Below, in pieces: positions 24,195-31,711 of a DNA stretch of 43,942 bases. The notes under the pieces are model-generated. The model saw nothing but the letters and a program-made list of their open reading frames with translations, was not told where the DNA came from and did not search any database. Both the position numbers and the translations under genes were made by a program. Source of the stretch: Xaviernesmea rhizosphaerae. Its GTDB lineage: Bacteria; Pseudomonadota; Alphaproteobacteria; Rhizobiales; Rhizobiaceae. Numbering within the stretch: position 1 is the first letter of the stretch; the number at the start of each line of letters is the position of its first letter. The stretch spans positions 327,474-371,415 of the forward strand of contig NZ_MKIO01000031.1 of NCBI RefSeq assembly GCF_001938945.1, read 5' to 3'.

Positions 24195-25283
24195 TCAGCT
24201 GATCACCCGAACCCAGCCATGGGTGTCGGCTTCGGTGCCGCGCTGGATGCCGGTAAGCTTGTGGTGGAGCCGCTCGGTCACGGGGCCGATGGCGCCATTG
24301 CCCATGCGCAGGCTGCCGCCCTCGAACTTGGCCTCGCCGATGGAAGCGACCACGGCGGCGGTGCCGCAGGCGAAGACTTCCCGCAGGCGACCGCTTTCGG
24401 AATCGGCCTTCCAGTCCGCAAAGGCATAGGGGCGCTCGGACACCTCCAGCCCCTCCTCCCGCGCGAGCGTCAGCAGCGACTGACGCGTGATGCCGGGCAG
24501 GATGGTGCCGAGTTCGGGCGTGACGATGCGGTTGTCGTCGAACACGAAGAAGATATTCATCCCCCCAAGTTCCTCGATCCATTTCTGCTCCGCCGCATCG
24601 AGGAAGACCACCTGCGCGCAGCCTTCCTCATAGGCGCGGGCCTGGGCGGCGAGGCTTGCCGCATAGTTGCCGCCGCATTTGGCCGCGCCCGTGCCGCCGC
24701 GCGCGGCGCGCGAATAATCCTCGGTGACCCAGACGGTGATCGGCTTGGCGCCACCGCTGAAATAGGGGCCGACCGGGCAGGCGATCACGCTGAAAATATA
24801 TTTCTGCGACGGGCGCACGCCCAGAAACGCCTCGGAGGCGAACATGAAGGGGCGCAGATAGAGGCTCGCCCCTTCCCCCGCCGGAACCCAGTCCGCATCC
24901 ACGCGCACGAGCTGCTCGACGGCCTCGAGAAACAGCGCCTCCGGGATCGGCGGCATCGCCATGCGCTCGGCCGAGGCATTGAAGCGGCGGGCGTTTTCTT
25001 CCGGACGGAACAGCACCAGCTGACCCTCGCCATTGCGATAGGCCTTCATGCCCTCGAAGATTTCCTGCCCGTAATGCAGCACCGCGGCGGCCGGATCGAT
25101 CTCGAAGGGCCGGCGTGCGGCGACACGCGCGGAGTGCCAGCCGGTTGCGGCATCCCATTCGATAATGGCCATGTGGTCGCTGAACAGCGTGCCGAAGCCG
25201 AGATGTTCGAGCGCCTTCTGGCGCTCCGCGGGCGGCATGGGATTGGGATTGCGGGAAATATCGAACGTGAGGTTCGCGGACAT
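24195..25283 (-). CDS. ilvE: Branched-chain amino acid aminotransferase
   Basis: A class IV (D-amino-acid aminotransferase fold) PLP enzyme of 362 residues, which moves amino groups between glutamate and the 2-keto acids of leucine, isoleucine and valine. Typical elements: HYGQEIFEGMKAYR, FRPEENARRFNASAERMAMP, and the PLP-binding lysine in GGTGAAKCGGNYAASL. The WIEELGGMNIFFV, LPGITRQSLLTLA and EVFACGTAAVV blocks are diagnostic of the IlvE type II group. The length matches that group. It lies downstream of the dehydrogenase gene on the same strand with a 163-base gap, so it may have its own promoter. Confidence 0.94.
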   Translation of the reverse strand: MSANLTFDISRNPNPMPPAERQKALEHLGFGTLFSDHMAIIEWDAATGWHSARVAARRPFEIDPAAAVLHYGQEIFEGMKAYRNGEGQLVLFRPEENARRFNASAERMAMPPIPEALFLEAVEQLVRVDADWVPAGEGASLYLRPFMFASEAFLGVRPSQKYIFSVIACPVGPYFSGGAKPITVWVTEDYSRAARGGTGAAKCGGNYAASLAAQARAYEEGCAQVVFLDAAEQKWIEELGGMNIFFVFDDNRIVTPELGTILPGITRQSLLTLAREEGLEVSERPYAFADWKADSESGRLREVFACGTAAVVASIGEAKFEGGSLRMGNGAIGPVTERLHHKLTGIQRGTEADTHGWVRVIS

Positions 25284-25446
25284 GTTTCTGTTACCCGATA
25301 GGACTGAGCTCAGCCGGAAAGATCCTTTGCGATCATCCCGTCATCATGGTGCTGACAAGACCACGATCGACGGGACGGTGCAAACGGTCATTATGCTTCT
25401 ATAGCACTGGGCGAATAGCTGCAAAGTGCCTGCCTGAACTTGGATA

Positions 25447-27873
25447 TCAGCCGCGCATGGCCCTGCCCGCGGGATCATAGGGCGAAGCCTCGATCACCAC
25501 GGCGCTGCATTCTTCGCCGACGATATGCACCGCCAGCGCATTGCCGGGCACGGCCTGCTCCCGGTCGATCAGCGCCATGGCCAGGCTCTTGCCGATCGTG
25601 TGGCCATAGCCGCCTGAGGTGACGGTGCCGACCAGCCTGCCATCCTTCCACACCGGCTCGTAGCCGGAAGCATCCGCATCGCCGGCCTTAACCGCGAGCG
25701 TGGCGAGGACCCTTTTCGAAGGAGCCGCCCGCTCGGCAAGGGCGGCCGCGCGGCCGACGAAATCGGGCTTATCCCAGGCGATGAACCGGTCCAGCCCGGT
25801 CTGGCCCGGCGTGTAGCCCTGCGTGAACTCCGCCGACCAGATGCCGAAGCTCTTTTCCAGCCGCAGCGAGAGAAGCGCGTTGAAGCCGGTCTCGCGCAGG
25901 CCGAATTCGGCGCCCGCCTCCAGCAGGATCTCGCGCAGCGTCGCCTGCTCCAGCGCGCCGCAATTGATCTCGTAGCCGAGCTCGCCCGTCACCGACAGGC
26001 GCGCGACCTTCGCGCGGATCAGGCCCACATCGAGCCTGCGGCAGGTCATGAAGGGCATGGCCGCGTTCGAGACATCCTGATGGGTGAGCTTCTGCAGGAT
26101 CGCCCGCGATTTCGGCCCGAAGATCGCAAAGCCGGTGACGCTGTCGGAAATATCGCGCACTGTGACCGCGCCGCGCGCGAGATCCTCGCGCTGATGGCCG
26201 GCGAACCAGCGCATGTGCCATTCGCGCAGATAATAGGAGCCCATGATCCACCAGGTGCCGTCGCCCCAGTTGAGAAGCGTCAGATCGCCCTTGAGCTTGC
26301 CGTTTTCGGCGAGCATCGGGGCGAGCGCGGCGCGCCCGGGCGCCGGCAGCTTCGAGGCGAACAGCCGGTCGAGCCAGGCCTCGGCCCCCGGCCCGCTGAC
26401 CTCGTAGCGCGAAAAGGCGGTGATATCGAGCAGGGCCGCCCCCTCGCGGGCCGCGCGGGCCTCCGCGCCGATCAGGTCGAACGCATTGGAGCGGCGCAGA
26501 GTCGGCGTCTCCTTGAAGCCCTCGGGCGCGAAATAGAGCGGCTGTTCCAGCCCCCAGCGCGCACCCCAGCGGCAGCCGGCCCCGGTCATGCCCTCATAGG
26601 CCGCCGGCCGTTTCAGCACCCGGCCGGCCGGCAGGGGCTCGTTGGGATAGCTCATGACGAAGCGGCGGGAATAGAACTGGCCGGTCGTCTGGCGAATATA
26701 TTCGCGGTTGGAGGCGAACGCGCCGTAGCGCGCAATGTCCATGCCGAAGATGTCGGCCTCGGCCTCGCCATAAATCATCCATTCGGCGAGGGACTTGCCG
26801 ACGCCACCGCCCTGGAGGAAGCCCGCCATGACGCCGCAGGCGACCCAGTAATTGCGCAGGCCCCGCAAGGGCCCGACCAGCGGATTGCCATCCGGCGAGA
26901 AGGTGAAGGCGCCATTGACCCAGCGCTTGACGCCCGCCGTCTCCAGGCAGGGGAAGCGCCGGAAGCCGAGCGACAGCTCGCTTTCGATGCGGCCAATGTC
27001 TTCCTGAATGAGCTCGATCCCGTAATCCCAGGGAGCGCCCTCCATGTTCCAGTGCTTGTGATCGACCTCGTAAATGCCCATCAGCAGCCCTTTCTGCTCC
27101 TGCCGGGTGTAGGTGAAACCCTCGAGATCGACCATCAGCGGGATTTCGCCCTTCATCTCCACCAGTTCGGGAATGGCTTCGGTGACGAGGTAATGATGCT
27201 CCATCGGCGTGACGGGCAGATCGACGCCGACCATGCGCCCGATCTGCTTGGCCCAGAGGCCGCCGGCATTGACGACATGCTCGGCATGGACGATGCCCTT
27301 TTCGGTCACCACGTCCCATGTGCCGTCAGGCCGCTGTTTCAGCGCGTCCACCTTGGTGTGCTCGATGATCTCGGCTCCGCGCTTCTTGGCGGCGCGGGCA
27401 TAGGCGTGAACCACGGCGGAGGGGTCGATATGTCCCTCGCGCTCGCTGTAGAGGCCGCCGAGAATATCCTTGGTGCTGAGGACAGGGCAGCGCGCCTTGA
27501 TCTCCTCGGGGCCGATGAGCTCGACATCGTTGATCCCCAAAGACTGAAACGAGCGATAGGAGGCCTTGAGCCATTCCCAGCGCTCGGGCGCGGTGGCGAA
27601 CGAGATGCCGCCGGTCATGTGCATGCCAATATTGATGCCGGATTCCGCACCGACCTCGGAGAGCAGGTCGATCGTATAGGCTTGCAGCGCGGCAATGTTG
27701 GGATCGGCATTCAGCGCATGGAAGCCGCCAGCCGCATGCCAGCTGGATCCGGCGGTCAGAACCTCGCGCTCCAGAAGCGCAATGTCCGTCCAGCCGAATT
27801 TCGCCAGATGATAGGCCACCGAGGCGCCAACCACGCCGCCGCCGATGATGACAACACGATAAGCATTCTTCAT
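25447..27873 (-). CDS. FAD-dependent dimethylglycine/sarcosine dehydrogenase-like protein with GcvT half
   Basis: An 808-residue two-part enzyme. The N-terminal half is a DAO-type FAD oxidoreductase (VVIIGGGVVGASVAYHLAKF, with LTAGSSWHAAGGFHA at the flavin site). It is followed by an FAO_M linker and a C-terminal aminomethyltransferase (GcvT) folate-binding region (YEGMTGAGCRWGARWG, LDITAFSRYEVSGPGAEAWL, GELGYEINCG). This is the layout of dimethylglycine and sarcosine dehydrogenases, which demethylate N-methyl amino acids and pass the one-carbon unit to tetrahydrofolate. The start at 27873 is set by GGAGG 7 nt upstream and the Rossmann motif. A TetR gene lies directly upstream on the same strand. 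The exact substrate is unresolved. Confidence 0.9.
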   Translation of the reverse strand: MKNAYRVVIIGGGVVGASVAYHLAKFGWTDIALLEREVLTAGSSWHAAGGFHALNADPNIAALQAYTIDLLSEVGAESGINIGMHMTGGISFATAPERWEWLKASYRSFQSLGINDVELIGPEEIKARCPVLSTKDILGGLYSEREGHIDPSAVVHAYARAAKKRGAEIIEHTKVDALKQRPDGTWDVVTEKGIVHAEHVVNAGGLWAKQIGRMVGVDLPVTPMEHHYLVTEAIPELVEMKGEIPLMVDLEGFTYTRQEQKGLLMGIYEVDHKHWNMEGAPWDYGIELIQEDIGRIESELSLGFRRFPCLETAGVKRWVNGAFTFSPDGNPLVGPLRGLRNYWVACGVMAGFLQGGGVGKSLAEWMIYGEAEADIFGMDIARYGAFASNREYIRQTTGQFYSRRFVMSYPNEPLPAGRVLKRPAAYEGMTGAGCRWGARWGLEQPLYFAPEGFKETPTLRRSNAFDLIGAEARAAREGAALLDITAFSRYEVSGPGAEAWLDRLFASKLPAPGRAALAPMLAENGKLKGDLTLLNWGDGTWWIMGSYYLREWHMRWFAGHQREDLARGAVTVRDISDSVTGFAIFGPKSRAILQKLTHQDVSNAAMPFMTCRRLDVGLIRAKVARLSVTGELGYEINCGALEQATLREILLEAGAEFGLRETGFNALLSLRLEKSFGIWSAEFTQGYTPGQTGLDRFIAWDKPDFVGRAAALAERAAPSKRVLATLAVKAGDADASGYEPVWKDGRLVGTVTSGGYGHTIGKSLAMALIDREQAVPGNALAVHIVGEECSAVVIEASPYDPAGRAMRG

Positions 27874-27910
27874 GGGACAGCCTCCAGGATCTGCCGCAGA
27901 CTGCCATGGA

Positions 27911-27925
27911 GGTACATATGTGTCC
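27911..27925. promoter_or_regulatory. Candidate operator upstream of the dehydrogenase gene
   Basis: GGTACATATGTGTCC contains the perfect 8-bp palindrome ACATATGT. It lies 38 bases upstream of the dehydrogenase start, in the 152-base gap to the TetR gene. It shares TACA/TGT half-site character with the inverted repeat at 28884-28899. Assignment to the TetR protein is tentative. Confidence 0.3.
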
Positions 27926-28025
27926 ATATCGGCCCGGCGAAAATCCGGCGATCGGAAGCCTGAAGGACGCCCGACGCTGCCAGCGGGCCGGGGCCGGTTT
28001 TCCGGGTCCGGCGCCGAGGCGTGGA

Positions 28026-28712
28026 TTAGACCGGCTGGAAATCCGGATAGACCTGGCGGATCTTTGCGTGCAGCTCGGCGATCTGCCGCTCGTCGGGCCT
28101 GTGCCCGGTGAAGGCGTGAATATATTCGGCGCTATAGGAGAAGCGGATATTCGGCGCCTCGACCGTCTCGAGCGTGTCATGGCCGATCTGGGTGAAATAG
28201 ACGACCCTGGCGCGCACGGTCGCCTCGGTCGGCGGCGTGCCGTAGCGCAGGAACATCTTCGTCAGCGCCTCCACTCGCATGGCATCTGCCTGCTCGACTA
28301 CGGCATGCACCACCTCGGAGCGACGCGCCCAGAGCCGGACAGCAATGTCCAGCTTCGGATCGAACAACTGGCCGTCGAACCAGCATTCAAAGACGGAAGA
28401 GAGGGCGCGCACAATATCGGGCGCAGGGCGCATCGCCCGCTCCATGATCGGGCCGGTATTCTTCTGCAGCCATTCGTCCAGCATGGCCCTGTGCAGCGCC
28501 TCGGTGCTCTCGAAATGCCAGTAGAAACTGGAGCGCGCGACCCCGAGTCGCTTGGCCATGACCTGGATCTTGACCCGGTCGATACCCTCGGCCACGAGCG
28601 TCTCGAGCGCCAGCGCCAGCCAGTCCGACCGCGTGAGGGTCTGCGCCCGCGCGCCCGTCTCCACGCCGGCACCCGCGATCTGGCCGGCCCTGTCGATCGG
28701 CTGATCCGCCAT
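28026..28712 (-). CDS. TetR-family transcriptional regulator
   Basis: A TetR-type repressor of 228 residues. The helix-turn-helix is at about residues 45-75 (IQVMAKRLGVARSSFYWHFE, preceded by the LALALETLVAEG first helix). The C-terminal ligand domain is all-helical. I choose the ATG at 28712 (MADQPIDRAG), which has GGGAG 8 nt upstream. An open frame extends to 28979, but that part lacks protein character. It lies upstream of, and in line with, the dimethylglycine-dehydrogenase-like gene, and probably controls it. The ligand is unknown. Confidence 0.92.
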   Translation of the reverse strand: MADQPIDRAGQIAGAGVETGARAQTLTRSDWLALALETLVAEGIDRVKIQVMAKRLGVARSSFYWHFESTEALHRAMLDEWLQKNTGPIMERAMRPAPDIVRALSSVFECWFDGQLFDPKLDIAVRLWARRSEVVHAVVEQADAMRVEALTKMFLRYGTPPTEATVRARVVYFTQIGHDTLETVEAPNIRFSYSAEYIHAFTGHRPDERQIAELHAKIRQVYPDFQPV

Positions 28713-29060
28713 GACGTCACTCCCTGATAGGGCTCCTGTGTAGCGGATTCGCCCGCACCGGTTCAACCATGTCCAGCCATCAGCAAGGTCACGGGTAAGG
28801 GCTGGGCGACGGCGGCAGAAGGACGGTGAAAAAGGCGGAAGTGATGCGCAGGCGATGGAGGCGGTAGCCGCCCACATGTAAAGAGTACAGTCGTGTACTA
28901 CGCTTGTTGCCGCGTCGCTTCCGCCACGACCTGCCAGAGAGATCGCCCTGAAAACAACGGCTGACGCCATCGCCTTCAACCAGCCTCGTCATTCGCCTGC
29001 GGGTGCCCCCCGCACTAAGGGATGCGCCGCGTTGTCACGATACCCCGCGTTGGATGCACA
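28713..29060. other. Intergenic region between TetR and GspC genes, no gene seen
   Basis: This is 348 bases. It holds the TetR promoter region (transcribed leftward) and an inverted repeat at 28884-28899. The right end (about 29000-29060) follows the gspC stop and shows no strong terminator-like hairpin. Short open frames here are not convincing. Confidence 0.5.
28884..28899. promoter_or_regulatory. Inverted repeat upstream of the TetR gene
   Basis: AGTACA-gtcg-TGTACT is a perfect 6-bp inverted repeat with a 4-base spacer, 172 bases upstream of the TetR start. It is a candidate TetR operator for autoregulation. Confidence 0.35.
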
Positions 29061-29627
29061 TCACGGTGTGGCGTCCTCGGCAGGCGGGGCAGTTGCGTCT
29101 TCGGGCGCGTTGTCCGTCGGGGTGAAGACCGGAAAGTCCTGGCTTTCGCCCCCGCGCGTCATCACCATCTCCGTGCCGTCGAGCGTGGCGACGGTCCATC
29201 CGTGAAACGTCTCGCCAGGACTTAAGGAATGGCGCGTCTCGTCGTCGAGATCGAGCACGAGCGCCGTCAGGCCCTCGGGCGTGCCGACAATGCCGAGAAG
29301 CCTTATGTTCAGCGGCGGGTCCGGCTCGGCCGCAGGCGCCGCCTCGGGTTCAGTTTCGGGCGCGGGGACAGGCTCACGCTCCGGCGCGGGCGGGCGCCGG
29401 CGTGTGGGCGAAAACAGCGGCCGGTCGCGAAAGCCCGTCAGCGAGGCGGGATCGAACGTCGACAGCAGATTGGCACCCGGTGACACGGGGGGCGACAGAG
29501 GAGGCGACAGGCGAGCGGCCTCCTGCGCCAGGACAGGGCCGCCGGGGACGCAGAGGCCGCCAGCGAGGCAGACCAGCACGGTCCGAGCGAGAAGGAGGCG
29601 CGGGGAAGCATGTGCGAGCACAGTCAT
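29061..29627 (-). CDS. gspC: Type II secretion GspC-like protein
   Basis: A 188-residue protein at the end of a gspL-gspM unit. An N-terminal hydrophobic stretch (LLLARTVLVCLAGGLC) is a membrane anchor or signal peptide; the VLAQEAA that follows would fit cleavage. A proline-rich linker follows (about 40-100). Then comes a compact segment matching the GspC homology region (LNIRLLGIVGTPEGLTALVL and SLSPGETFHGWTVATLDG, about 105-160), which contacts the secretin. There is no PDZ domain, so the protein is shorter than classical GspC. Its ATG overlaps the GspM stop by 4 bases. The position and homology region support GspC; a GspP-like periplasmic partner is the alternative. Confidence 0.72.
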   Translation of the reverse strand: MTVLAHASPRLLLARTVLVCLAGGLCVPGGPVLAQEAARLSPPLSPPVSPGANLLSTFDPASLTGFRDRPLFSPTRRRPPAPEREPVPAPETEPEAAPAAEPDPPLNIRLLGIVGTPEGLTALVLDLDDETRHSLSPGETFHGWTVATLDGTEMVMTRGGESQDFPVFTPTDNAPEDATAPPAEDATP

Positions 29628-30223
29628 GGCGCGGCCTCGCCTGCCGGTTTCCAGCGGGCGCTGACGCTCAGGTCAACGCGCAGCATAATGGGCTGCGTTC
29701 CGCCGTCCGCCCCCGTGCCGGCCCCCTCTCCTGCCGCCCCTCCCGCGCTGGGCAGCCGCCGGATGGAGAGACTGGCGACGTCCATCAGCGGCAATCCGCT
29801 TTCCACGCGATAGAGCAGCGTCAGCAGGCCGTCATTGTCGATGTCGAGCGTGGTCCTGACCGTGACCCGGCCGGCATCTGCCCCCTCGGCGGCGGCCTCG
29901 TCTGCAGCCGCGGTTTCCAGCACCCGGCCGCCGGCCTGCGCGATGGCATCCAAAAGGGCCTGCTGTAGACCGGCCATGGCGGCGGTGCGCGAGCCTGCCG
30001 CGAGGAACAGGGCCTGATCCGGCGTGGCGGCGCCAGAGACGGGCCGGCCGATGCGCTGTTCCAGGGCTGCGGCCTGCAGCGCGCTCTGGCCAAGCCTGTC
30101 GCGGTCTTCGGCGGCCTGCAGAAGATTGATCACCCCGAGCGCAAGGCACAGGGCCGGCAGGCCGACAAAGACCAGAACGGATGCAAGGCGCAGGAGCGGC
30201 GGATGAGCACGGGAGAAGGTCAT
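29624..30223 (-). CDS. gspM: Type II secretion protein GspM
   Basis: A 199-residue inner-membrane protein with one N-terminal membrane segment (LASVLVFVGLPALCLALGVI) and a periplasmic ferredoxin-like part containing LTLLYRVESGLPLMDVASLSI. This layout matches GspM, which pairs with GspL to hold the assembly platform. It overlaps GspL (ATGA at 30220-30223) and GspC by 4 bases each, so the three are translationally coupled. Sequence similarity within this family is weak, so the call leans on size, topology and neighbours. Confidence 0.78.
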   Translation of the reverse strand: MTFSRAHPPLLRLASVLVFVGLPALCLALGVINLLQAAEDRDRLGQSALQAAALEQRIGRPVSGAATPDQALFLAAGSRTAAMAGLQQALLDAIAQAGGRVLETAAADEAAAEGADAGRVTVRTTLDIDNDGLLTLLYRVESGLPLMDVASLSIRRLPSAGGAAGEGAGTGADGGTQPIMLRVDLSVSARWKPAGEAAP

Positions 30224-31332
30224 GGCACGCCCCCCTGCGACGCGGCCACCCCGGGCGCGCTAACCTCCGGAGAGGCAACATTTCTTGTCGCCCCGCCATC
30301 GCGGGAGGCCGTAATGTCGAACCGGTCGCGGCCATCCGCCTGCCGTGTCACCGGCGCGGCGAAGCTTGCCCGGGAGAGGCCGGGCTGGGCTTCGAGAAGC
30401 GGAATGAGCGCCGGCGCCGCCATCGAGCTGCCCGCAAGCCTGATGGCATCGGGGGTGATCTCCAGCGCATCCAGAAAGGTATTGTCCGGCAGGATGGTGG
30501 CGATCCGGTCGATCAGCACGAAGCTGGCGGTCTGCGGCGTCTTGGCGGCAAGCGCTGCCAGGTCGTCCTGCCGCGCAGCGCCCGTGCCGGAGGCGCCGAC
30601 GAGGCGGTGGCGCAGGGCGCCCAGGGCCGTATCGGCCTCCGCAAGCTTCCGCGTGCTCACCGTGGCGACCATCGCTGTTGCCGCAAGAAAGGCGAGACTG
30701 GCGGCCAAGAGGATCAGGCTCGCGGCGGCGATCCGTCTGCGGCGGCCCTTGCGCGCCCTGTCGTTTTCGCCCTTGAACAGATCGACGCGCAGCGGCTGAT
30801 CGACAGGCTCGGCAGCCGAGCCGACCCGGGCGGGCGCCACGCCGAAGGGGACGAGCCTTGCAATGCCGCCGGCAACGATATCGCGCGCCGTGGCGACGAC
30901 ATCCACGGTGACCTGACCGTCCGGCCCGGCCTGCCGCGCAAGGGCGAAGCCGAAGAGCAGCCGCTCCGGGTTCCACGGCGTCAGCCTGTCGAGGCGGCTC
31001 TCGACGATCTGGGCCGCAAAGCCCTTTGCCTCCACCGGCACCTTGAGCTGGGCAGCAATTACGCTCTCGGCCCGAAGCCGCAGCTCCACATCCGCCGACC
31101 GCCGGCGAAGCGCGCGCCGGACAGGCTCGGGCAGAGCGCCGCCCTTGCCGACAAAGACGGCGGCGCGGCGGGAGACGCGGTAGAAGGCGAGATCGTCATC
31201 GGCCGTTTCCACCGCGATCCAGCGCGTGCCGGGGGCGAGCGCGGCCACCAGCGGCTCCATCACGGCGACGAAAGCACCGAGAAGGGCGGAGAACGGCTGC
31301 AGCAGGCGCGAGCCAAGGCTGCTCATGGGCAT
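30220..31332 (-). CDS. gspL: Type II secretion protein GspL
   Basis: A 370-residue bitopic protein. An actin-like cytoplasmic part (about 1-205; RWIAVETADDDLAFYRVSRR, LDRLTPWNPERLLFGFALA) is followed by a basic stretch and a single membrane segment (IAAASLILLAASLAFLAATA, about 223-242). Then comes a PilN-like coiled and ferredoxin-like periplasmic part (IDRIATILPDNTFLDALEIT). GspL recruits the GspE ATPase to the membrane platform. The ATG at 31332 is used; the ATG at 31326 is also possible. It is the first gene of the coupled gspL-M-C unit, separated from gspE by 379 bases with a long inverted repeat. Confidence 0.85.
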   Translation of the reverse strand: MPMSSLGSRLLQPFSALLGAFVAVMEPLVAALAPGTRWIAVETADDDLAFYRVSRRAAVFVGKGGALPEPVRRALRRRSADVELRLRAESVIAAQLKVPVEAKGFAAQIVESRLDRLTPWNPERLLFGFALARQAGPDGQVTVDVVATARDIVAGGIARLVPFGVAPARVGSAAEPVDQPLRVDLFKGENDRARKGRRRRIAAASLILLAASLAFLAATAMVATVSTRKLAEADTALGALRHRLVGASGTGAARQDDLAALAAKTPQTASFVLIDRIATILPDNTFLDALEITPDAIRLAGSSMAAPALIPLLEAQPGLSRASFAAPVTRQADGRDRFDITASRDGGATRNVASPEVSAPGVAASQGGVP

Positions 31333-31711
31333 GCGGCCTGCAAGAGCGGTGCTGCTGGCTTATCGCACAGAGAGCGGAAATCGACGCCGCAAGACAGAGG
31401 CAAGGTGTTGGCGTAGCCCCCCTCATCCGACCCTTCGGGCCACCTTCTCTCCGCTGGGAAGAAGAGACGTGCCGCCCGGTCCTTTGTCGTCTTCAGCCCA
31501 AAAGACAGCGGTTCAGGCACTGTTTTCCGCCGGTTAAATTGAGGCTGTGCCCCGCCGTCCTGGTCTCTTCTCCCCAGCGGGGAGAAGGTGGCCCGAAGGG
31601 TCGGATGAGGGGGGTCCAGGCGCACGGCGTTTCGCGTTGCATCCTGTGAACTGGAGGTGGTCACAGCCTCTTGCAGCGCATGGCTCGGCCCATCGAGTGC
31701 GGCGTCCCGTC
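31333..31711. other. Intergenic region between gspE and gspL, no gene seen
   Basis: This is 379 bases, dominated by the 52-bp inverted repeat pair at 31417-31468 and 31563-31614. A gspL promoter must lie between the right arm and 31332 if the repeat blocks read-through from gspE, but I cannot identify it. Confidence 0.5.
31417..31614. repeat. 52-bp inverted repeat pair (CATCCGACCCTTCGGG type)
   Basis: The left arm 31417-31468 and the right arm 31563-31614 are reverse complements over 52 bases with two mismatches, separated by 94 bases. Both carry CTCATCCGACCCTTCGGG and a CTTCTC(T/C)CCGCTGGG block; the right arm also has its own CTTCTCCCCAGCGGGGAGAAG hairpin. This looks like a widespread rhizobial intergenic repeat present in two opposite copies. 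It could fold into one long hairpin between gspE and gspL. Confidence 0.85.

Noticed and set aside
26080..27963. 627-codon plus-strand frame opposite the dehydrogenase gene
   Set aside because: The minus-strand protein has DAO and GcvT motifs and a ribosome binding site; the plus frame has neither.
28713..28979. 89-residue N-terminal extension of the TetR regulator
   Set aside because: TetR proteins begin close to the helix-turn-helix; the ATG at 28712 has a GGGAG site, and the extension covers a likely operator.
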